From: Stercorarius parasiticus
Lineage: Eukaryota > Chordata > Aves > Charadriiformes > Stercorariidae
Direction of reading: 5' to 3'
Assembly (NCBI GenBank): GCA_013396915.1
Contig: VWZL01001961.1
Coordinates: 143,326 to 207,325 of the forward strand
Length of the DNA stretch: 64,000 nucleotides
A model generated the notes under the pieces. The model did no database searches. It saw nothing but the letters and a program-made list of their open reading frames with translations, and was not told where the DNA came from. Positions 36,701 to 50,521 of the stretch are shown piece after piece. The translations under genes were made by a program, and so were the position numbers. The first letter of the stretch is position 1. Each line of letters opens with the position of its first letter.

Positions 36701-39700
36701 CTTCACCTTCTCTGTAGAAAATTTTAGCACGTCAGAGGAAGAGTGCTGTTGGCAATGTTGCTAAAGTTGGCCTTTCAGTTAACCTTGGTTGAAACAATGA
36801 CATACTTGAAGATAATAACTGAGACCTTGGGCAAGAATAAATAACGTACAGACAGACAGCTCAGGAAGCAGAGGGCATATTTGCTACCCAAACAGTAGAC
36901 AACATTATTTGAAGGAGGTGCTACAACATTTTGAACTTCTTGGTTTTTTCTAAGAGCTGAAGGCTACAAACCCAAATATGCTATATTACCTTGCTCAGCT
37001 CCGAATACTTCATGAGATAATATGATCACTGCCCACTGGCATGAAATGGAGGACTTCACGTCAATGAAGAAAAGCAATTCATCTGACAGGCTGATGTCAC
37101 ATGCTGTGGGTGCCTCTAGCAAAAAGATTATTTCTGACTGACTTTTAGGTCTATCCTGATAAAATACCAGCTCTAATGCCGTGCTCTGGCTAAATAGAAA
37201 TACTAACCAGTTAAGAAACTTTTCCAGCTAGAGGGATTGTTTTTTCTGGTATGAGCATCTCACTGCAGTCCAGACACTAAAGCTAACATAAGAATTAGTC
37301 TGACACCTTCTCACATCCTCCAGTTGATCTAAATAGATAAATAACATCTCTCCAGATATCCAAGAAGTAATCACTCCATGCCAAATTTTGCTCCTAAACT
37401 GCATACCTATTATTTTTTAGTCTGTGAGAGTTGCTTTTCTATAACCATTGCTGGAATTTGGCTCTTAATAGTGACTGTCTTCACTCTTTCTAATGTAGGT
37501 CAAGAGAATAAATTAAACGATGACATTGTGCTGCTTACTGTGGCATCCCCCAGGAGTTTGTGTGGTCCCTACTGATTGCCTTGAATCATTAATCAAAGGG
37601 TAACTGCACCGCACAGCCCACAATATATTCTCAGCAGGCACATGTATTGATGATGCTGCACCAAGAAAAAAGACTTAATTGCATTGACAGTACAGTTCTT
37701 TCACAGTTTAGAGTGTTTATCAAAATTGTGCTTGTAGCATCTAAAAATACTGTAATTAATGCAGCTTTTGGCCTCTTCGCACACTGTTTTCTTTTTAGTT
37801 TCTTCTGTTAAAGAAGACAGCTGTTTGCTAGGAAAACAAATTCATCTCTTTTCCTTCTCTCTCTCGCCTCCTGTTTTGTATTTGAGTGCATCAGTAGGAG
37901 GCTCACAGTTTGTTGTAAATGTTCATTCACAGTTTCTGCAGATTCCTACATTCATATTCACAAAGGCAGAATATTTCAAGATGTCCTTCATATCAAGTTA
38001 CTGTTACTTCACATTAGACGTGCAGAATACAAAATACAGATTTCAGGGTTTTTGCTTTCCAAAGAAAAACAATGATCCTTAGGGAACAAAAACCACTGTC
38101 CTCAAGGAGAGTGTGACAATTTGGGTCAGCCATTTCTTCATTCTTAAACTGTTTCCTTTCATTCCTGATCTAAACGTGGCTTGCAGGTATTAACTTGCAG
38201 AGTGTATTACAGAATAAGGAAAGCAGACCTTCTTTGATCAGATAAAGCATTTGCGAGAGAAGGTGAGGGAGACGCTGGTGCGTTGGCTTGTAACAGCACT
38301 CGGCAGTTGGGCCTTGGCTTCTGGGCAGGCCAAGACAGGTGCTTTTCTTTTCCCTATTAAATATTTAGGCTGCAAGAAAAAGAAAGGACACAAAAGCGTG
38401 CCACGTGGCTTGGGCCGCTGCCATGGGCTGTTGGTCCTGTGCTGGGGAGCCTGTGCACATATGGGGACCTGCAAGCCCCTGAGAAACCCAACCTGCTTAG
38501 CGGCGAGCAGGCTGTGAGTAAGGGAGCAGCGTATGCCCTCCTGTGCCGAGAGCGACAGGAGCAAAGGGAATTTGTAACGGAAAGTGATCTGACTTAGATT
38601 AAATACTGGGAAAAAAACAACTGTTTGTGCATCAAGAAAAAGGAGATTTTAACATCTGTTTTGCTCACACCTCTGCAGAAAAATAGTATTATCATGATTC
38701 ATTTTTGTCACCCATCTGCTACCATTAACTATCGTAAAGTGCTTTGCTACTTCAAATATCTGCATCAGATTTTAAAACGTTCCAGTTCCTACATATTGCC
38801 TTGTAAATCTTGTATTACAGTGAAGAAGGCTGTGTATGTAGCAGAGCTTTGCAAGGCTGCAATTTCATTGAAATGGCTATTATTACCTTATAGACTGCAA
38901 GGGTAAAGCTCAAGTGGTGCAGTATATGAAATCCTAAGGTTAAATAATGGACTTAGACATAACGTTACACTGGATTTTATACTTCTGCTGCTGCTGTAGG
39001 ACTTGCAGCTCTATTAAGACAGGGGTCTATTGAAAATCTTTATCATTGTCTGGCATAAAAGCCTGCACAGTGTACACACACAGTGCGAAGGCTCCAGATC
39101 GCAGAGGAGGTGGAATTATCTTGAGTTCATCAAATGTCTTCTGCTTTGTGAATGAAGGCATTCGGATCCGAGGTACCAGTACATTGCTAGTATACAGTGC
39201 ATGCAAGAATCGAGATTTTTTTAAAGTTTATTAGGCTAGACGGCAGCTCCAGAAACTATTTAATTAAATGATCCTATGACAGCTTTTATAGCTAAGCATT
39301 AAGATCTGCAACGTTTAAAATGGTGCCTGTTAAGCAGTACCGGAGCTGGAATCAAGTGAGATTCTGGTCCTGCGATGGAGCCTGCACCCACCTAAGCCTA
39401 TGCCCACCACAAGAAAAGCTGTATGAATCAACAACACAAAAATAGCACTACAGAAGGAAAATAAACATAATTAAAGAACAAAATCCACAGTAGTTAACAG
39501 AGAAAGTTAATGAAAATCAAATCTATTTTAAATAATTAAGCTTTTAATGAAGATGCTCTTAATTTTGACAGGCATTCAGTGCGTTTAAACCTTTCTTTCT
39601 CCTTCAGTATGTTAAAGTGGTATTTGTATGGGATGGAACAACTTGAAAATTTCTGTATGGTAGTCTTCAAGAAAATGTATTGAACAGACAGATTATTTAG

Positions 39701-40823
39701 GCTGTTTGTTGCTATAATCTTCTAGAATCATTTGAGTTTAATATCTTTGGAAAAAAGATGTCGCTTTCTTTTCCAGTACAAACTCAGCTCTTGGAAGTGC
39801 TGCCTTACAAATTAGATTAAACGTAATGCATGTAGATTTTGAGTCTTAAAACCACTGAAGAGGCAAGATGTCCCTAGAATTGCTGGTGCAGCTTGTGCTG
39901 ACATCTCTTTTCATTCATTAGCAAGACAGCATTAAACTGTAGTGGTTATGCTACTGCTATTAAAATTACAGCAGGACTTCCATTTAAATGGGGTGAAAAA
40001 AACATAGACCAAACATTCTGTACCTGATCCAAGATCAACTGTTGAAATCACTAGTGGTCTTTGCATTGCAAGATTTTATTTTTTTTTATAATGTGGAGAA
40101 GGATGGGTGCAGCTTATGAATTTTCCTCTGTCTCTGTTATGGAAAACCATAGAAAGAAAATTATTTTGTAACTGAAAACTATTTGCTACCTTCAACAAGC
40201 GTGGCACTCTAAGGTGTTAGATGAACAGGAGCAAGCCCTTGCTTTGTGTCGAGCTGTTGTTTTGATTTATGACTGTAAGCTGCCGCTGAGGTTTTTCCAG
40301 CCTTTCAAAGAGGCTGTCATTACGGATGAGAATACTGACATTTGAAAGGCCTCTTACCTGCTGATGCTGGGAAGTGCCAAGACTGGCTTCCCTCTCCCTG
40401 AGCCATGCCCAGCTTCATTCACTTCTTAGCAGAGACCCCCTTGTCCTTCAGCTTAGCAGAATGGCAGAAAGGGAAAAAGTGCTCATTAAAGCTTAACCTA
40501 AAGATGTATGTGGACTTTCAAATAAGTGAAGCAGCAGCTTTTTAGCCAGTTGTCTGTCAGCCTCGTCTTTCACTGGCTTCCCCAGACAGTGGGCAGTGAG
40601 GCAAGTCCAGTGTACCATGGGTGTCTTCAGAAAGCTGCCCACAGCCCATGTGGATCTCCTGTCCTGAGGGCAAATGCTCTGCTTGCATCCCAGCGTTGGG
40701 CTGCCTGTGAAACCTCCCACCTCTCCTTCTCCTTTCCCCAACCCACACGTGGTAAACATCTCCCCCAGTGCAGCCGGAGGGATGCCATGATGCCATCTCA
40801 CTGTGACAATGTATTCCTGGCAC
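33714..40823. other. Unique non-coding sequence
   Basis: Seven kilobases with no gene that I can support and no named repeat. Open frames reach 107-108 codons (37759-38082 plus, 38238-38564 minus) without domains. A 178-codon plus frame (40526-41062) begins here in unique DNA and ends inside the next CR1; see findings. Confidence 0.5.
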
Positions 40824-41156
40824 TACTAAAGGGCGCCTACAGAAAAGATGGGGAGGGACTCTTTAACAGGGAGTGTTGTGATAAGATGAGGGGTAAAGGT
40901 TTTAAACTGAAAGAAGGTAGATTTAGATTAGATATTATGAAAAAATTATTTACTGTGAGGGTGGTGAGACACTGGAGCAGGTTGCCCAGAGAAGTTATGG
41001 ATGGTCCATCCTTGGAAGTGTTCAAGACCAGGCTGGATGAGGCTTTGAGCAGCCTGGTCTAGTGGGAGGTGTCCCTGCCCACGGCAGGGGGGTTGGAACT
41101 AGATGATCTTGAAGGTCCCTTCCAACCCAAACCATTCTATGGTTCTATGATTCTAC
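40824..41156 (+). mobile_element. CR1 LINE, type A, young-looking
   Basis: About 333 bp of CR1 3' end. ORF2 is open through its last codons (FRLDIMKKLFTVRVVRHWSR, then LPREVMDGPSLEVFKTRLDE), ending at the TAG at 41060-41062. The 3' UTR with GGTTGGAACTAGATGATCTT and a terminus of ATTCTATGGTTCTATGATTC follow. It is close to the copy at 2001-2478 over the shared region, which suggests that the two inserted in the same period. Confidence 0.95.
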
Positions 41157-42489
41157 TATTGCACAAGAAGCAAGTGTCAAAGAGATCAGAAAAGAAACCA
41201 TAAATTCTGGACCAGGATCAACCTGAAAGAGAAACTGCATTTTGCATCTTGTTGGTTACAGTTTGTTCAACGCAGGATCACCTTTACACGGGCAGGCTCA
41301 GCTTTTTGCCACTGTCCTTGTCCCTTCTGTGACCCAGCAATTTGCAGAGCCTTTGAGAAAGATTGTCAGCCTTAATGAAAATACAGAAGTAAAACAGCAA
41401 TTTAAGTTCAACCTTCACTCTAACATAACTACTAGCCTATTTGATTTAGGCAGGCTTTTGTCCCATGCTATTTTTAAAACACTTAGTAATGTCAAATGCT
41501 AAAATACAGGTGGTATTACTGATTTTTAAGCTGTACTGTTACACTAACATTACAATTCTTAAAATATGCCTGTCTAATTTTACCACTGAGATGAAGTTTG
41601 GGTGGGAACTCCACAGGAATCAGTTCTGGGAAAGCAGAAACCAGGGTAGGCTGCAAGCCGTTCCTGTCAAGCAGCTATTCAGATAACTGCAGCAGCAATT
41701 GCTTTACAAAAAGCCAAATTGTTATTTTCAATAACCGGCTGCTGCACAATACGTCTGCCAGTATCAACGCCTAGTGATAAAAAGTGATCTAAGGCTGATG
41801 TCTGTTATACTGAAAAAAGAAAATGGATTTTTTTCACTATGTATGCACTTTGGAAAAAGGAATTTTAAACAATTCACCATATAAAAGCTTAGTCTTTTCC
41901 TGCTCTTTAACACAGAAGAGTAATTTTGAGTGATATTTCAGCTGTCAGTAGATTTCAAATGTTGTTAAGGTTTTTATTCCTCATTTAAATCATCCACTAA
42001 ACTCCTTTGGCAGTCACAGAAGTTATGGACAGTGCTGAATGCTGCATCTCTTGTTCCTTACTAGCCTAAGACATTATTTTGTGTGTATGAGTGACATAGT
42101 TATCAAAAATGTAAAGGTTTTGAACAAAAATAACAGAAATTTACTACAGCATCTGTGAGATTTTATTTTTCCTTCGATCATGGATTAATTTATCGCACAT
42201 TCAGGTGATGTGTGGTTGGCAGACTGCAGGACCATCATGAAACTCATGAGGAATTCATGTGAAGTAATATGCATTTCCCTTGAAATATAGAAACAAACTT
42301 ATACCAGCACTCCTTTCTAGGGGAAAGGCAAACAAACCACCCCCCAAAAAGCCAACAACAACAACAAAAAAAAGAACAGAAACAAAATAGTTCTATGTCC
42401 ATGACTGAAAACTGCTTTATGTCCTTGTATTTCTATGACCATGAGTTTTTGAAGTTTATCAGCACGAGGTGCTGTTTGTGGAGTTATAG
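41157..42489. other. Unique non-coding sequence
   Basis: No gene is supported. A CAA-rich stretch with an A run lies at about 42353-42381. Open frames do not exceed 86 codons. Confidence 0.55.
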
Positions 42490-44070
42490 TGTTTATTGCC
42501 CTTAAATCCAGACTCCACATCTTTCCGGCAGTCTATAATACATTGGTAAATTATATGACCGGGTCATTGGACTAGCACTCCATAATCCACAGGGCCAATA
42601 ATCATGGGTCACAATCCTTCCTCTGCTTGCACATTCATATGATTTCTGTGGGTTTGGATCAGATCCTGTTATTAATACAAGTGTATTAATCTTTCCATGC
42701 TCTAACTTATCTTGAGCACACATGTACAAATTTGTCTTGCCACTCACCCCTGCAGCGTTTCAGGTGTTTCTGGGGCTTCACCGCAGTTCACCACTGTGTA
42801 ACCAAGATTAGTATGGGGCTTTGTTTCTGTATTACCCCCACACAAACAGTTATTAGCTGGATCCAGATAAGACCATTTCCTAATTGGAGACTGTTTCCTA
42901 AAGTGACATTTTTCTCCTGTCTATCTGAATACAATACCACCACATCTACCTGCAGACTTACTGGTATGTTGGGTCCTCCAGGCACCCACTGTGTTTCAAA
43001 ACATCAGAAGCAGCACCAGACTCTATTAACAAAGTAGAGCCATTCATTCCATCTACAGCTGCCCCACGAGGGTTGGTATTGTAAGTCCCCCCTGGCGGAT
43101 CATACTGTAATCTAATAATATGTGTCCCAAATGGTCAAGCAAGGGGACGTGCCCAGTCTTAAAATCTGTCTGCTAGTGGGGCTGAAAATGTTGCCCTTGT
43201 TGATTAGTATGCCTGTCCCTCATCACGCAAAGGGCCATGTGGACTCCAGGATCATGGGGGTGACGTACTTTCACAAGGTGTAGTTCCAGGTGGAATGGGC
43301 TCATCCCAAACGTCTCTGTGCCGGTCTTCAGGGCCCCATTTTGATATCTGTCTTCTGGTTTGTACTGCAGCCAATCTACCAATTGTACCCGGTCATTTCT
43401 GTTTAAGCTTCTCAGTTATCTTCTTGTAAGAGTTGTGCTCCTTGTCTTCCTATCTCCTCTCCTGTGTTTTCTGCAACATCACTATAACAGTTGCCTTAAC
43501 CTGAGCCAACTCACAGTTTGCTTTTTTTCCCCTCCCATCTTTTTATATCTGAAACTTCTTCCTTCAGTCTCTTCTCCCAACCTCATCATCCTCTCCTAGC
43601 AGCAGCTGTTTTTAGCCCTTCTGCAGCAAAGTTACACTCCCTGGCCTTGTACTCCCCAGCGTGATCCCCACAGCATTTGTTTTCCTCCCCTAATGCCCTG
43701 CTCTTATCTTCACATGCTCTCACGCGCTGTTGCCTGCTGCCCAACATTCCTCCAACCCAGGCCACCCTCCCGATTAACTCTTCCTATCCCATAAGCAATC
43801 CACTCTTCTTAAGGCCCTCAAAAACTCATGCAACTTTACTTGAAAAACCTTTAAAAGCCTTGAATGTCCGGGGGTCAGCACCCTACTGTAGTACCCGCAC
43901 TTCTACCGTAGAAGCCATAGTAGTCTGTGTACTTCAAAGACCATGACTGTTTCCGCTGTGGATGTGAAAACTCCTTCGCTGTCCTGCTTTGGCATTCATG
44001 GGTTATGACCTTTTTACCAACCTGGTATTTCAGTGTTCTTGTTTGCTGTGTGTGACAATGATACAATTTC
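42490..44070 (-). pseudogene. Possible decayed coding region, family not recognised
   Basis: The minus strand carries a string of protein-like open segments in different frames: about 43173-43402, 42970-43110, 42750-42910, 42788-42985 and 42502-42747. Read in order they would need several frameshifts. The segments near 42.5-42.9 kb contain regularly placed Cys, Gly, Pro and Asn (CLCGGNTETKP, YECASRGRIV, YWPCGLWSASP), as in an extracellular or envelope-type protein. The segment upstream, at about 43.40-43.52 kb, is rich in Lys, Gln and Glu. No intact start, signal peptide or transmembrane anchor was identified. It could be an old endogenous viral element, a dead host gene or a coincidence. No LTRs were recognised around it. 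I do not assign a function. Confidence 0.3.
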
Positions 44071-46079
44071 TATTTCTGCTCCATGCAGGCTCTCGCGTTC
44101 TTGCTCTTATAACCTTGGTTGTTGAGTTCCCTGTGTTCTCCACCACGACACCTTTTGCTGCTTGCAGGACCCACCTGGTGCAGAGAACAGGACTGATTTT
44201 CCACTAATTTTACTACACAAAACTAGTCAGAGAATTGCTAGTATTTCCGTTGTGCTAGGAAATTTTTGGGATCACTTACATGTGTATCAATATGCACAAA
44301 GTCACAAGGAGGACACAATTAACAGGGAATCAGTCCTCGCCTGGAATCTCGCATGGTAGGTAGACTCTTCTGACTGGTGCTCACTGTGGTGTCCATGTAT
44401 TATTTTAGCTTCATGTTTTTCTTTATATAGTGAGTTTTACGGGAAAACACTCATTGTGTAGTCTGAATAAATTTTGGATTTTTTTCAGAATTCACTTTAC
44501 AGACAGTTGTGCCTCCACAACTACATTATGTGTCAGTGAAATGTTGTTTTGTGAGGTGGACTTAGTTTTGCAGCAGCTTTGCAACCTGCTCATATTGCAA
44601 AGTATTTAGTTCCACTAATCTGCTCAGCTCCTGAGAGTCCATGGCAGCTGTATTCTGCAGTGGAAATAGTCATGGTCAGCAGTGGTGACTGGGTTTTTCT
44701 GTGCTGGGTGCGGTCCACTTGTAGCAAAAGTCAAGTGGAACTGAAGTGGTTTATGGGCTGTTTCAGCTGTATCATGAGAATTACAATTGCATTCCTCATT
44801 TAAAGGTTTCAGAAATGAACAAGTCTGTCAAGTCACTAAAATTATTAGGGAGCTACATTGATTCTTTTTTTAGCAGGGAAAAGCTTGGGATGGAAACTGC
44901 AAGTAAAAAGGCTACAAACTAGGAAGAAAAAAGTTGGGTTTACTTTAAGATTTGGAGCAAGGTTTTCTTTAGTGAATCTGGAGGGGAGTTGTCTATTGAT
45001 TATTAGTCCTATAACAAGCACTACAGGGAGCCTAGTTGTAAGTGTTGGCCATGCAAAATTAAATTTAATTGTGTTTTTTTATCTTGTCTGTGTTCATCAA
45101 GATTGAGCAAACCTGTGGAATTAATGAATTGTACATCATTTCCCATGTATGGCGGCAATGTCATTTTTTTATTACTTGCCATCACAAGTGTCTTTGGCTT
45201 ACTTTTAGCAAATATCCTCTGCAATGTGCTGGTTTTCAGATGTTCCCAACAGATCTAAAATTGTTAAGGTAATGTTTACTGTTTTCTTGTCAGAACTGCC
45301 ACTTTTGACAACGAATATACACTGGATTTGCTGCCTTTGTTTTGTATTTCACATGTGCTTTGGTCAGCTAAACTGGTTTTGTCTCTCTCCTTTTTTTCTT
45401 GTTGATGACAAATGTGCAATTCTGGAAGTCTTAGGCTATTCCACACCCCCTTCCCACTTGTAACTGAAATATTGGTGATAATTTACCAGAGATTATTCTT
45501 TGCAGGTTTGGTTTGTAGGATACCCAGGTGTCTTACTGGCATTTGTGGGAGGAAAAAACTGCAATATATGTCCCAGCTTACCAGAGCTTCCTGATTTATG
45601 GTGGCCAAAGTCTACCAGTTAACCCCATTTGATTTAGGATTTCCAAATGAATAGGGAAGTTGGTACAAGAGATTACATTATCATCTTCATTCCTTCTCTA
45701 AGGTGTTCTTTGGGAGGATCCACTTGTGGGTTGCATGGTTTGCATTCGTGGATTCTTTAGGATTTATCATATGCATAATCATACATGTGTCTAGTAACAT
45801 GACTGAAGTCTGTTTTATCCTCTCCCTGACCCATACATTATAACATGATACACAAATGAGTATTGACACTAAGAAGTCAAGCTTGGATTAGCTTCCACCT
45901 TGTACTCCCATTTGATTTTGGATAACATTCTGAGAACAAAAGGTATCCTTTCATTATGTATCTACCTAAACCCCAAATAATTCAAAAGGGTGCTTGCAGG
46001 GACTTCGTCCTCAAAACCGAAACTTACTATTAAAATTGGCCAGATTATACCTTTCTTTAAAACATGTAACACCCCCACC

Positions 46080-46099
46080 CAAAAAAAAAAAAAAAAAAA
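46080..46099 (+). repeat. A homopolymer
   Basis: An uninterrupted run of about 19-20 A preceded by CACCCCCACCC. No retrocopy body was recognised upstream, so a processed-pseudogene tail is not supported. Confidence 0.8.
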
Positions 46100-47631
46100 C
46101 CAGCATACAGACAGTCATTATCTGAAATGCATGAATTTCATACAGAATTTAGATCATGGAATAATAAAAAACCCACCAACAATAAATCCTTATAGAAAAT
46201 AAGGGCTATGTGTTTCCTGGTTTTGGTAGACAATGACCTGTTAATTTTCTTATTTCAAGTATGGAATAATTTTAGTATCTTATTTTGCTTTAGTGGAAAG
46301 TGACATTTTGAAAGAACAGGAAATGTCACCTGTTTATTCTTATACTAAATTTGTGTAACAAACAACATAATTTCACTCAGATTTGCAGAGAAACAGTACT
46401 CCACTGAATAAGGATACAAACCCCCTTAACCCTGGTTCTGTTTTTAGGTAAGCACTAGCAAGAAGATGAAGTGCTTTACTGTAAAGGCATAGGGTGCATA
46501 TACAACAGATTAAATGAGTGAGCTAAGCTCTCTGGTTTTCCTCTTCTTTGACCCAGCTATTGAATCGCTTGTAACATTTCTTGAACTGGATTGGAAGACA
46601 AAAACATGTACTTTAAAAGGACTAAATTAAAGGCTTCAGTTATTTGAGAGATGGGCAGATACAAAATGTTCATTCTTCACAGTCTGTTCTTTCATTTGGA
46701 AGTGCTTATGCCTTCTGTCCAACGAACACGAAATTTACATTTATGACAATACATGTATGTATTGTTATGTATGTATTTTTGACAATAAGTGTATGCCAAG
46801 GTTTGCAAATTTAGGTTTGCAAATATTATTATTCATCCTTGTCGAAAGCAAATATTGCTGTACTTGATAAATTATGAGTATATTAGAATGATAGTAAACG
46901 TAGAGTTTATAGGTTTGTATTTAAGAATAGTTGATGTCTTTGCTTCAAATGTCCATTCTCATTTTACTATAGCAAATTCAGTGCTTCACTGAAAAAGATG
47001 AAATATTAGTAAGGACTTTGTTTCTTTACAGCTGCTGCTAGATAGGAATAGGTAGAAGTATGTATCTTAGAAGCTTGTGGTTTAACACAATGTTGTTGCA
47101 ATGAGGATATGCTCTTACACCAAAAACATATACTATCACTTTATAAAATATACAGCCGTACATCTAATAAATGCACTATGAGCCTCTGCTCATTGAGTAT
47201 TCTGCCATCATTGGCTTAGTTTATTAGGAGTACTGTAACTTGAACTCCTCTAATAGTTCATTTTATATATTTTTTTTAATAACCTTAAATCCCACACTTC
47301 CTCTCTTTTGTGTTGGTTTGGTTTGGTTTTTCAGTTAGTTTGCTGCTTCTTTTGCATCAGCAAAGAGCCTCAATGTTTCCTTGCATCGACTGCGAAGTTT
47401 TGTTAATGGTCAATCAGGGCTTTTACATGGTACCCCCAGCCTCACAGTGGCTAACCTTAAAATGATGAGGCACCCCTGAGTGTAGGAGAAAAGAGGGTGT
47501 AGAATGGGGAAGGAAAGATTTTAATAAATGAGGAAAACTTAAACTAAAATTTTACCAAAAAATTATTCCTACTGCTATAAATAAAATAAATTTAAATTGC
47601 AGTATCTCTACTTTAATTAATTTTTTTTTTG

Positions 47632-47654
47632 CCCCTCCCCCCCACTCCACCCCC
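47632..47654 (-). other. C-rich tract with minus-strand quadruplex potential
   Basis: CCCC, T, CCCCCCC, ACTCCA, CCCCC. On the minus strand the long G run can supply two tracts, giving four in all. It sits between a T run and an A run. No promoter context is visible. Confidence 0.5.
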
Positions 47655-48701
47655 AAAAAAAGAAGGCAAGACATTTAACATGCAGGAAGTTTCCTGCTGC
47701 AGAACTCCTGAGAAAGGGAGCAAGAACCAAAGAGAACTTAAGAAACTACTCAAGTGTACTTTATTGGTGATATAAAAATAAGTCCTGATTACAGATAGAA
47801 GCTGCCAGGGTGTTCGTGTTCCATCCCAGCCCTTGATATTGTCTCATACCATACACACTCCACCCCCAGCTGCAATAACTATTTCATTTTATTTAATTTT
47901 ATTTACAGGTATCTAGCTATTACCTACATTCTACACATCTCATCTACATGTTCGCCAGATAATGATATGTAACATGTCTCTGGGTAAACGGAAGTTCAAA
48001 ACAAGAAACTGAAGAAAAGAAAGGGCAGCTTCTGATTTTGGGAAGGATTTTTTGACTTACCACTGGTTAAGCCTTAACACAAAAAAAAAATCAAAGCACC
48101 AAAATCAATGTTCAGAATGTGTATGGCTATAACTTAGCCTTTAGGTGTGATTTTTTTTTTTAGATTGGGCAGGTGGATGCCACCCCCAGCAGCCCCCTGA
48201 AGAGCAGCCTCTTCAGGTAGCCCGCTTCATTCACCCAGATTCCAGAATTAATTTCTCCGAACCGCTATCCACAGTATTTCTCTTTTCTTAAGGTTTACCT
48301 AATTTAATGTATCTGAATCTTTCCTCACACCTTCCTTCTACACGCTAAGGTCTCCCATTTCATATTGACACCTTTACCATTTTGTTAACCCTAATAAACG
48401 TAGCTGCAAGGATGGTTATATTGAAGCCCTCTTTTTTGAGTCTCGCTCCTGTTCTCAATGGTCAGAAGTCCGCTCCCTTTGAACATGAGGTCATCACAGC
48501 TCTGCATCTTTCAACTAATTTTTCATTTGGCTTTGATTTCAAGCCAGAAATTCCCCTGGAAAAATTCATGTATGATATTTTCTCTGTTTAAGCTCGGATA
48601 TTTGCCTTTACCACATTCCAGTTAAAACTTGTTTTCATCATTGTGCTTTAGAGATGAGGATTTTTACTTGTAGCAGCATTGAAATAAACTATTGTATATA
48701 C

Positions 48702-48767
48702 TTGATATACAAGTGACTATGTATTGATATACAAGTGAATATGTCTTGATACACAAGTGAATATATA
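48702..48767. repeat. Three-copy tandem repeat, 22-bp unit
   Basis: The units start TTGATATACAAGTGA at 48702, 48724 and 48746, each 22 bp long and differing from each other at a few positions. It is a small minisatellite with no coding context. Confidence 0.9.
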
Positions 48768-50521
48768 CTTATTTACTTATCATAGTAAATTAAAAAAAAA
48801 GAAAAAGAAAAACAGAACAAGGGAACAAGAAGACAAACTCTTAGTCTTTGCAAGGTGCCTTCTGAGTTGCTGCTAGCAATGAGGCCAGGCTGGACAAGAG
48901 ACTGAGCTTGTCTCTATGCTTTAGCCTTTCCAGCAAGCCTGAGCCTGTAGCAGTGTACGGCGAACCTGCATGGCATATTGGATTGGGTTGTTTTTTCTGT
49001 TGTTTTTAATATAATGCAGCTCTCCCTCAGGGGGGCTGCAGCAGTGTCCATCTCTGCATCTGAGCAGTCAGGCTCTCGGAGTACATGCACATAGTTGTTT
49101 TGCAAGGCAATTCTCCTCAGATTTCTACTACATCTCAGCTTTGGTAATGAAAGTCACTTTTTCCACCTTCTTTTGATCTTGAGAAATTTTTTACTCCTCT
49201 TTCTAAATGTGTGGTGATCACTACGAAGATATTATTTTGCAGTTATTTTCAAAGATATGTCATAATTCCTCCTAGGTTTAGACAAGGAGAATTCTATAAT
49301 AACAGTTGGTAGAGAATCTGATTCATTGCTGCGTTACTTTGCCGAAAGCCACTCTAACTCTGTCCACCAAAACTGGATTGGACCTATTCCTGGGAAAATT
49401 GTTGGAATTAGAGTCATGTGTAACTAGGGTAATGCAGTGATAAATCAGACCTATTCCCTTTTTAGCTCTCTTCCTGTACTACTCTCCATATTTGTACTGC
49501 TTCTAGAGGTGTGCTTAGTAACTACTCCCATTAGGAATGCTATCTTTGTAGGTTTTCTGGATGCCTACACGAGCCTTTGAAAAGCCATCTGGTGAAATGT
49601 GCTATGGCTTGTTATTTACATGGCATTTAACTATGCTTCTGTAAGCTTAACTAATATAATGGAGAACAACACTTTTTATTAAGCAACACAGTGAAACCAA
49701 GTTGTATAGCATGCTGTATCCAACAGTTAAAGAATCAATATTAAACTGTAGGAGAATTCCATTAGAAAATAGGAAAGTTAATTTTTACTTTTGCTTTGTG
49801 TGATTCTTGCTTTTATTGTGGTTTTTTTTTATTATTATTATTTTTTAACCACAGTCAACCTCAGCAGTTGCCATGGACAGTATCTTCAACTTTGGACTTT
49901 TTGTCTTAATCCTAGACCCCTTTCTCGTTTAGATAATTTGTCTTCAGGGACATTCTATTTTGTTTTCTTTACAGCAAGTTACAGGAATAGAAGTGCTGGG
50001 AATGGAGTCATATTGTTCCCCAACATAACATACAAAGGACTAAGGCAAAGCTGTTAATTTTCTTTGCTTCCATTGATGCAATTTGGAATCATTATGACGC
50101 TGGCAAAGGAGACTATTTAACCACATTGTTCTGTTGCTATTTATAAATGGGATCTCATTTAAATTTAGAACACAAAACCTTCCTGGGTGGAAAACTGCCA
50201 TCTTGTGTATCTGCATGCAGTGCAGTGCAAGGGACCCGATCTGATCACTGTCAATATCATTGCTGAAATACTGATAGCAATAATGAGAATAGCACAGAGC
50301 TGCCCGTGGGGCTCAATTCTGTAACCTTGTCACATGCGAACCTATGCCCTCATCAGTATGTGGAGTTTTACAGAGACTACGTGTTTAAATGGCTGTGTTT
50401 ATCACAGCCCATGGGGCATCTGATGTTCTGACTGTGGTGTACATCAGAGCTGTGGGAGCTCCAAGCTTCCAGGGGTGCCTCCAAACTGCACCCCGGCAGC
50501 AACCTGGGGTGCATGGAGGAT
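48768..50521. other. Unique non-coding sequence
   Basis: No gene is supported. An ATT-rich stretch occurs at about 49821-49847. The sequence near 50060-50330 is of mixed composition and could be a conserved element, but this cannot be judged without alignment. Confidence 0.5.

Larger units (their letters stand above)
44071..48701. other. Unique non-coding sequence
   Basis: No gene is supported. An A run follows CCCCCACCC at 46080-46099. A 9-bp inverted repeat with a 2-base spacer (ACAATACAT / ATGTATTGT) lies at 46746-46765. A C-rich tract lies at 47632-47654. Open frames reach 82 codons with no domain. Confidence 0.5.

Noticed and set aside
42351..42381. A-rich tract as the poly(A) tail of a retrocopy covering 42.5-44.1 kb
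   Set aside because: The tract is A-rich on the plus strand, whereas a minus-strand retrocopy would leave a T run here. The orientation does not fit.
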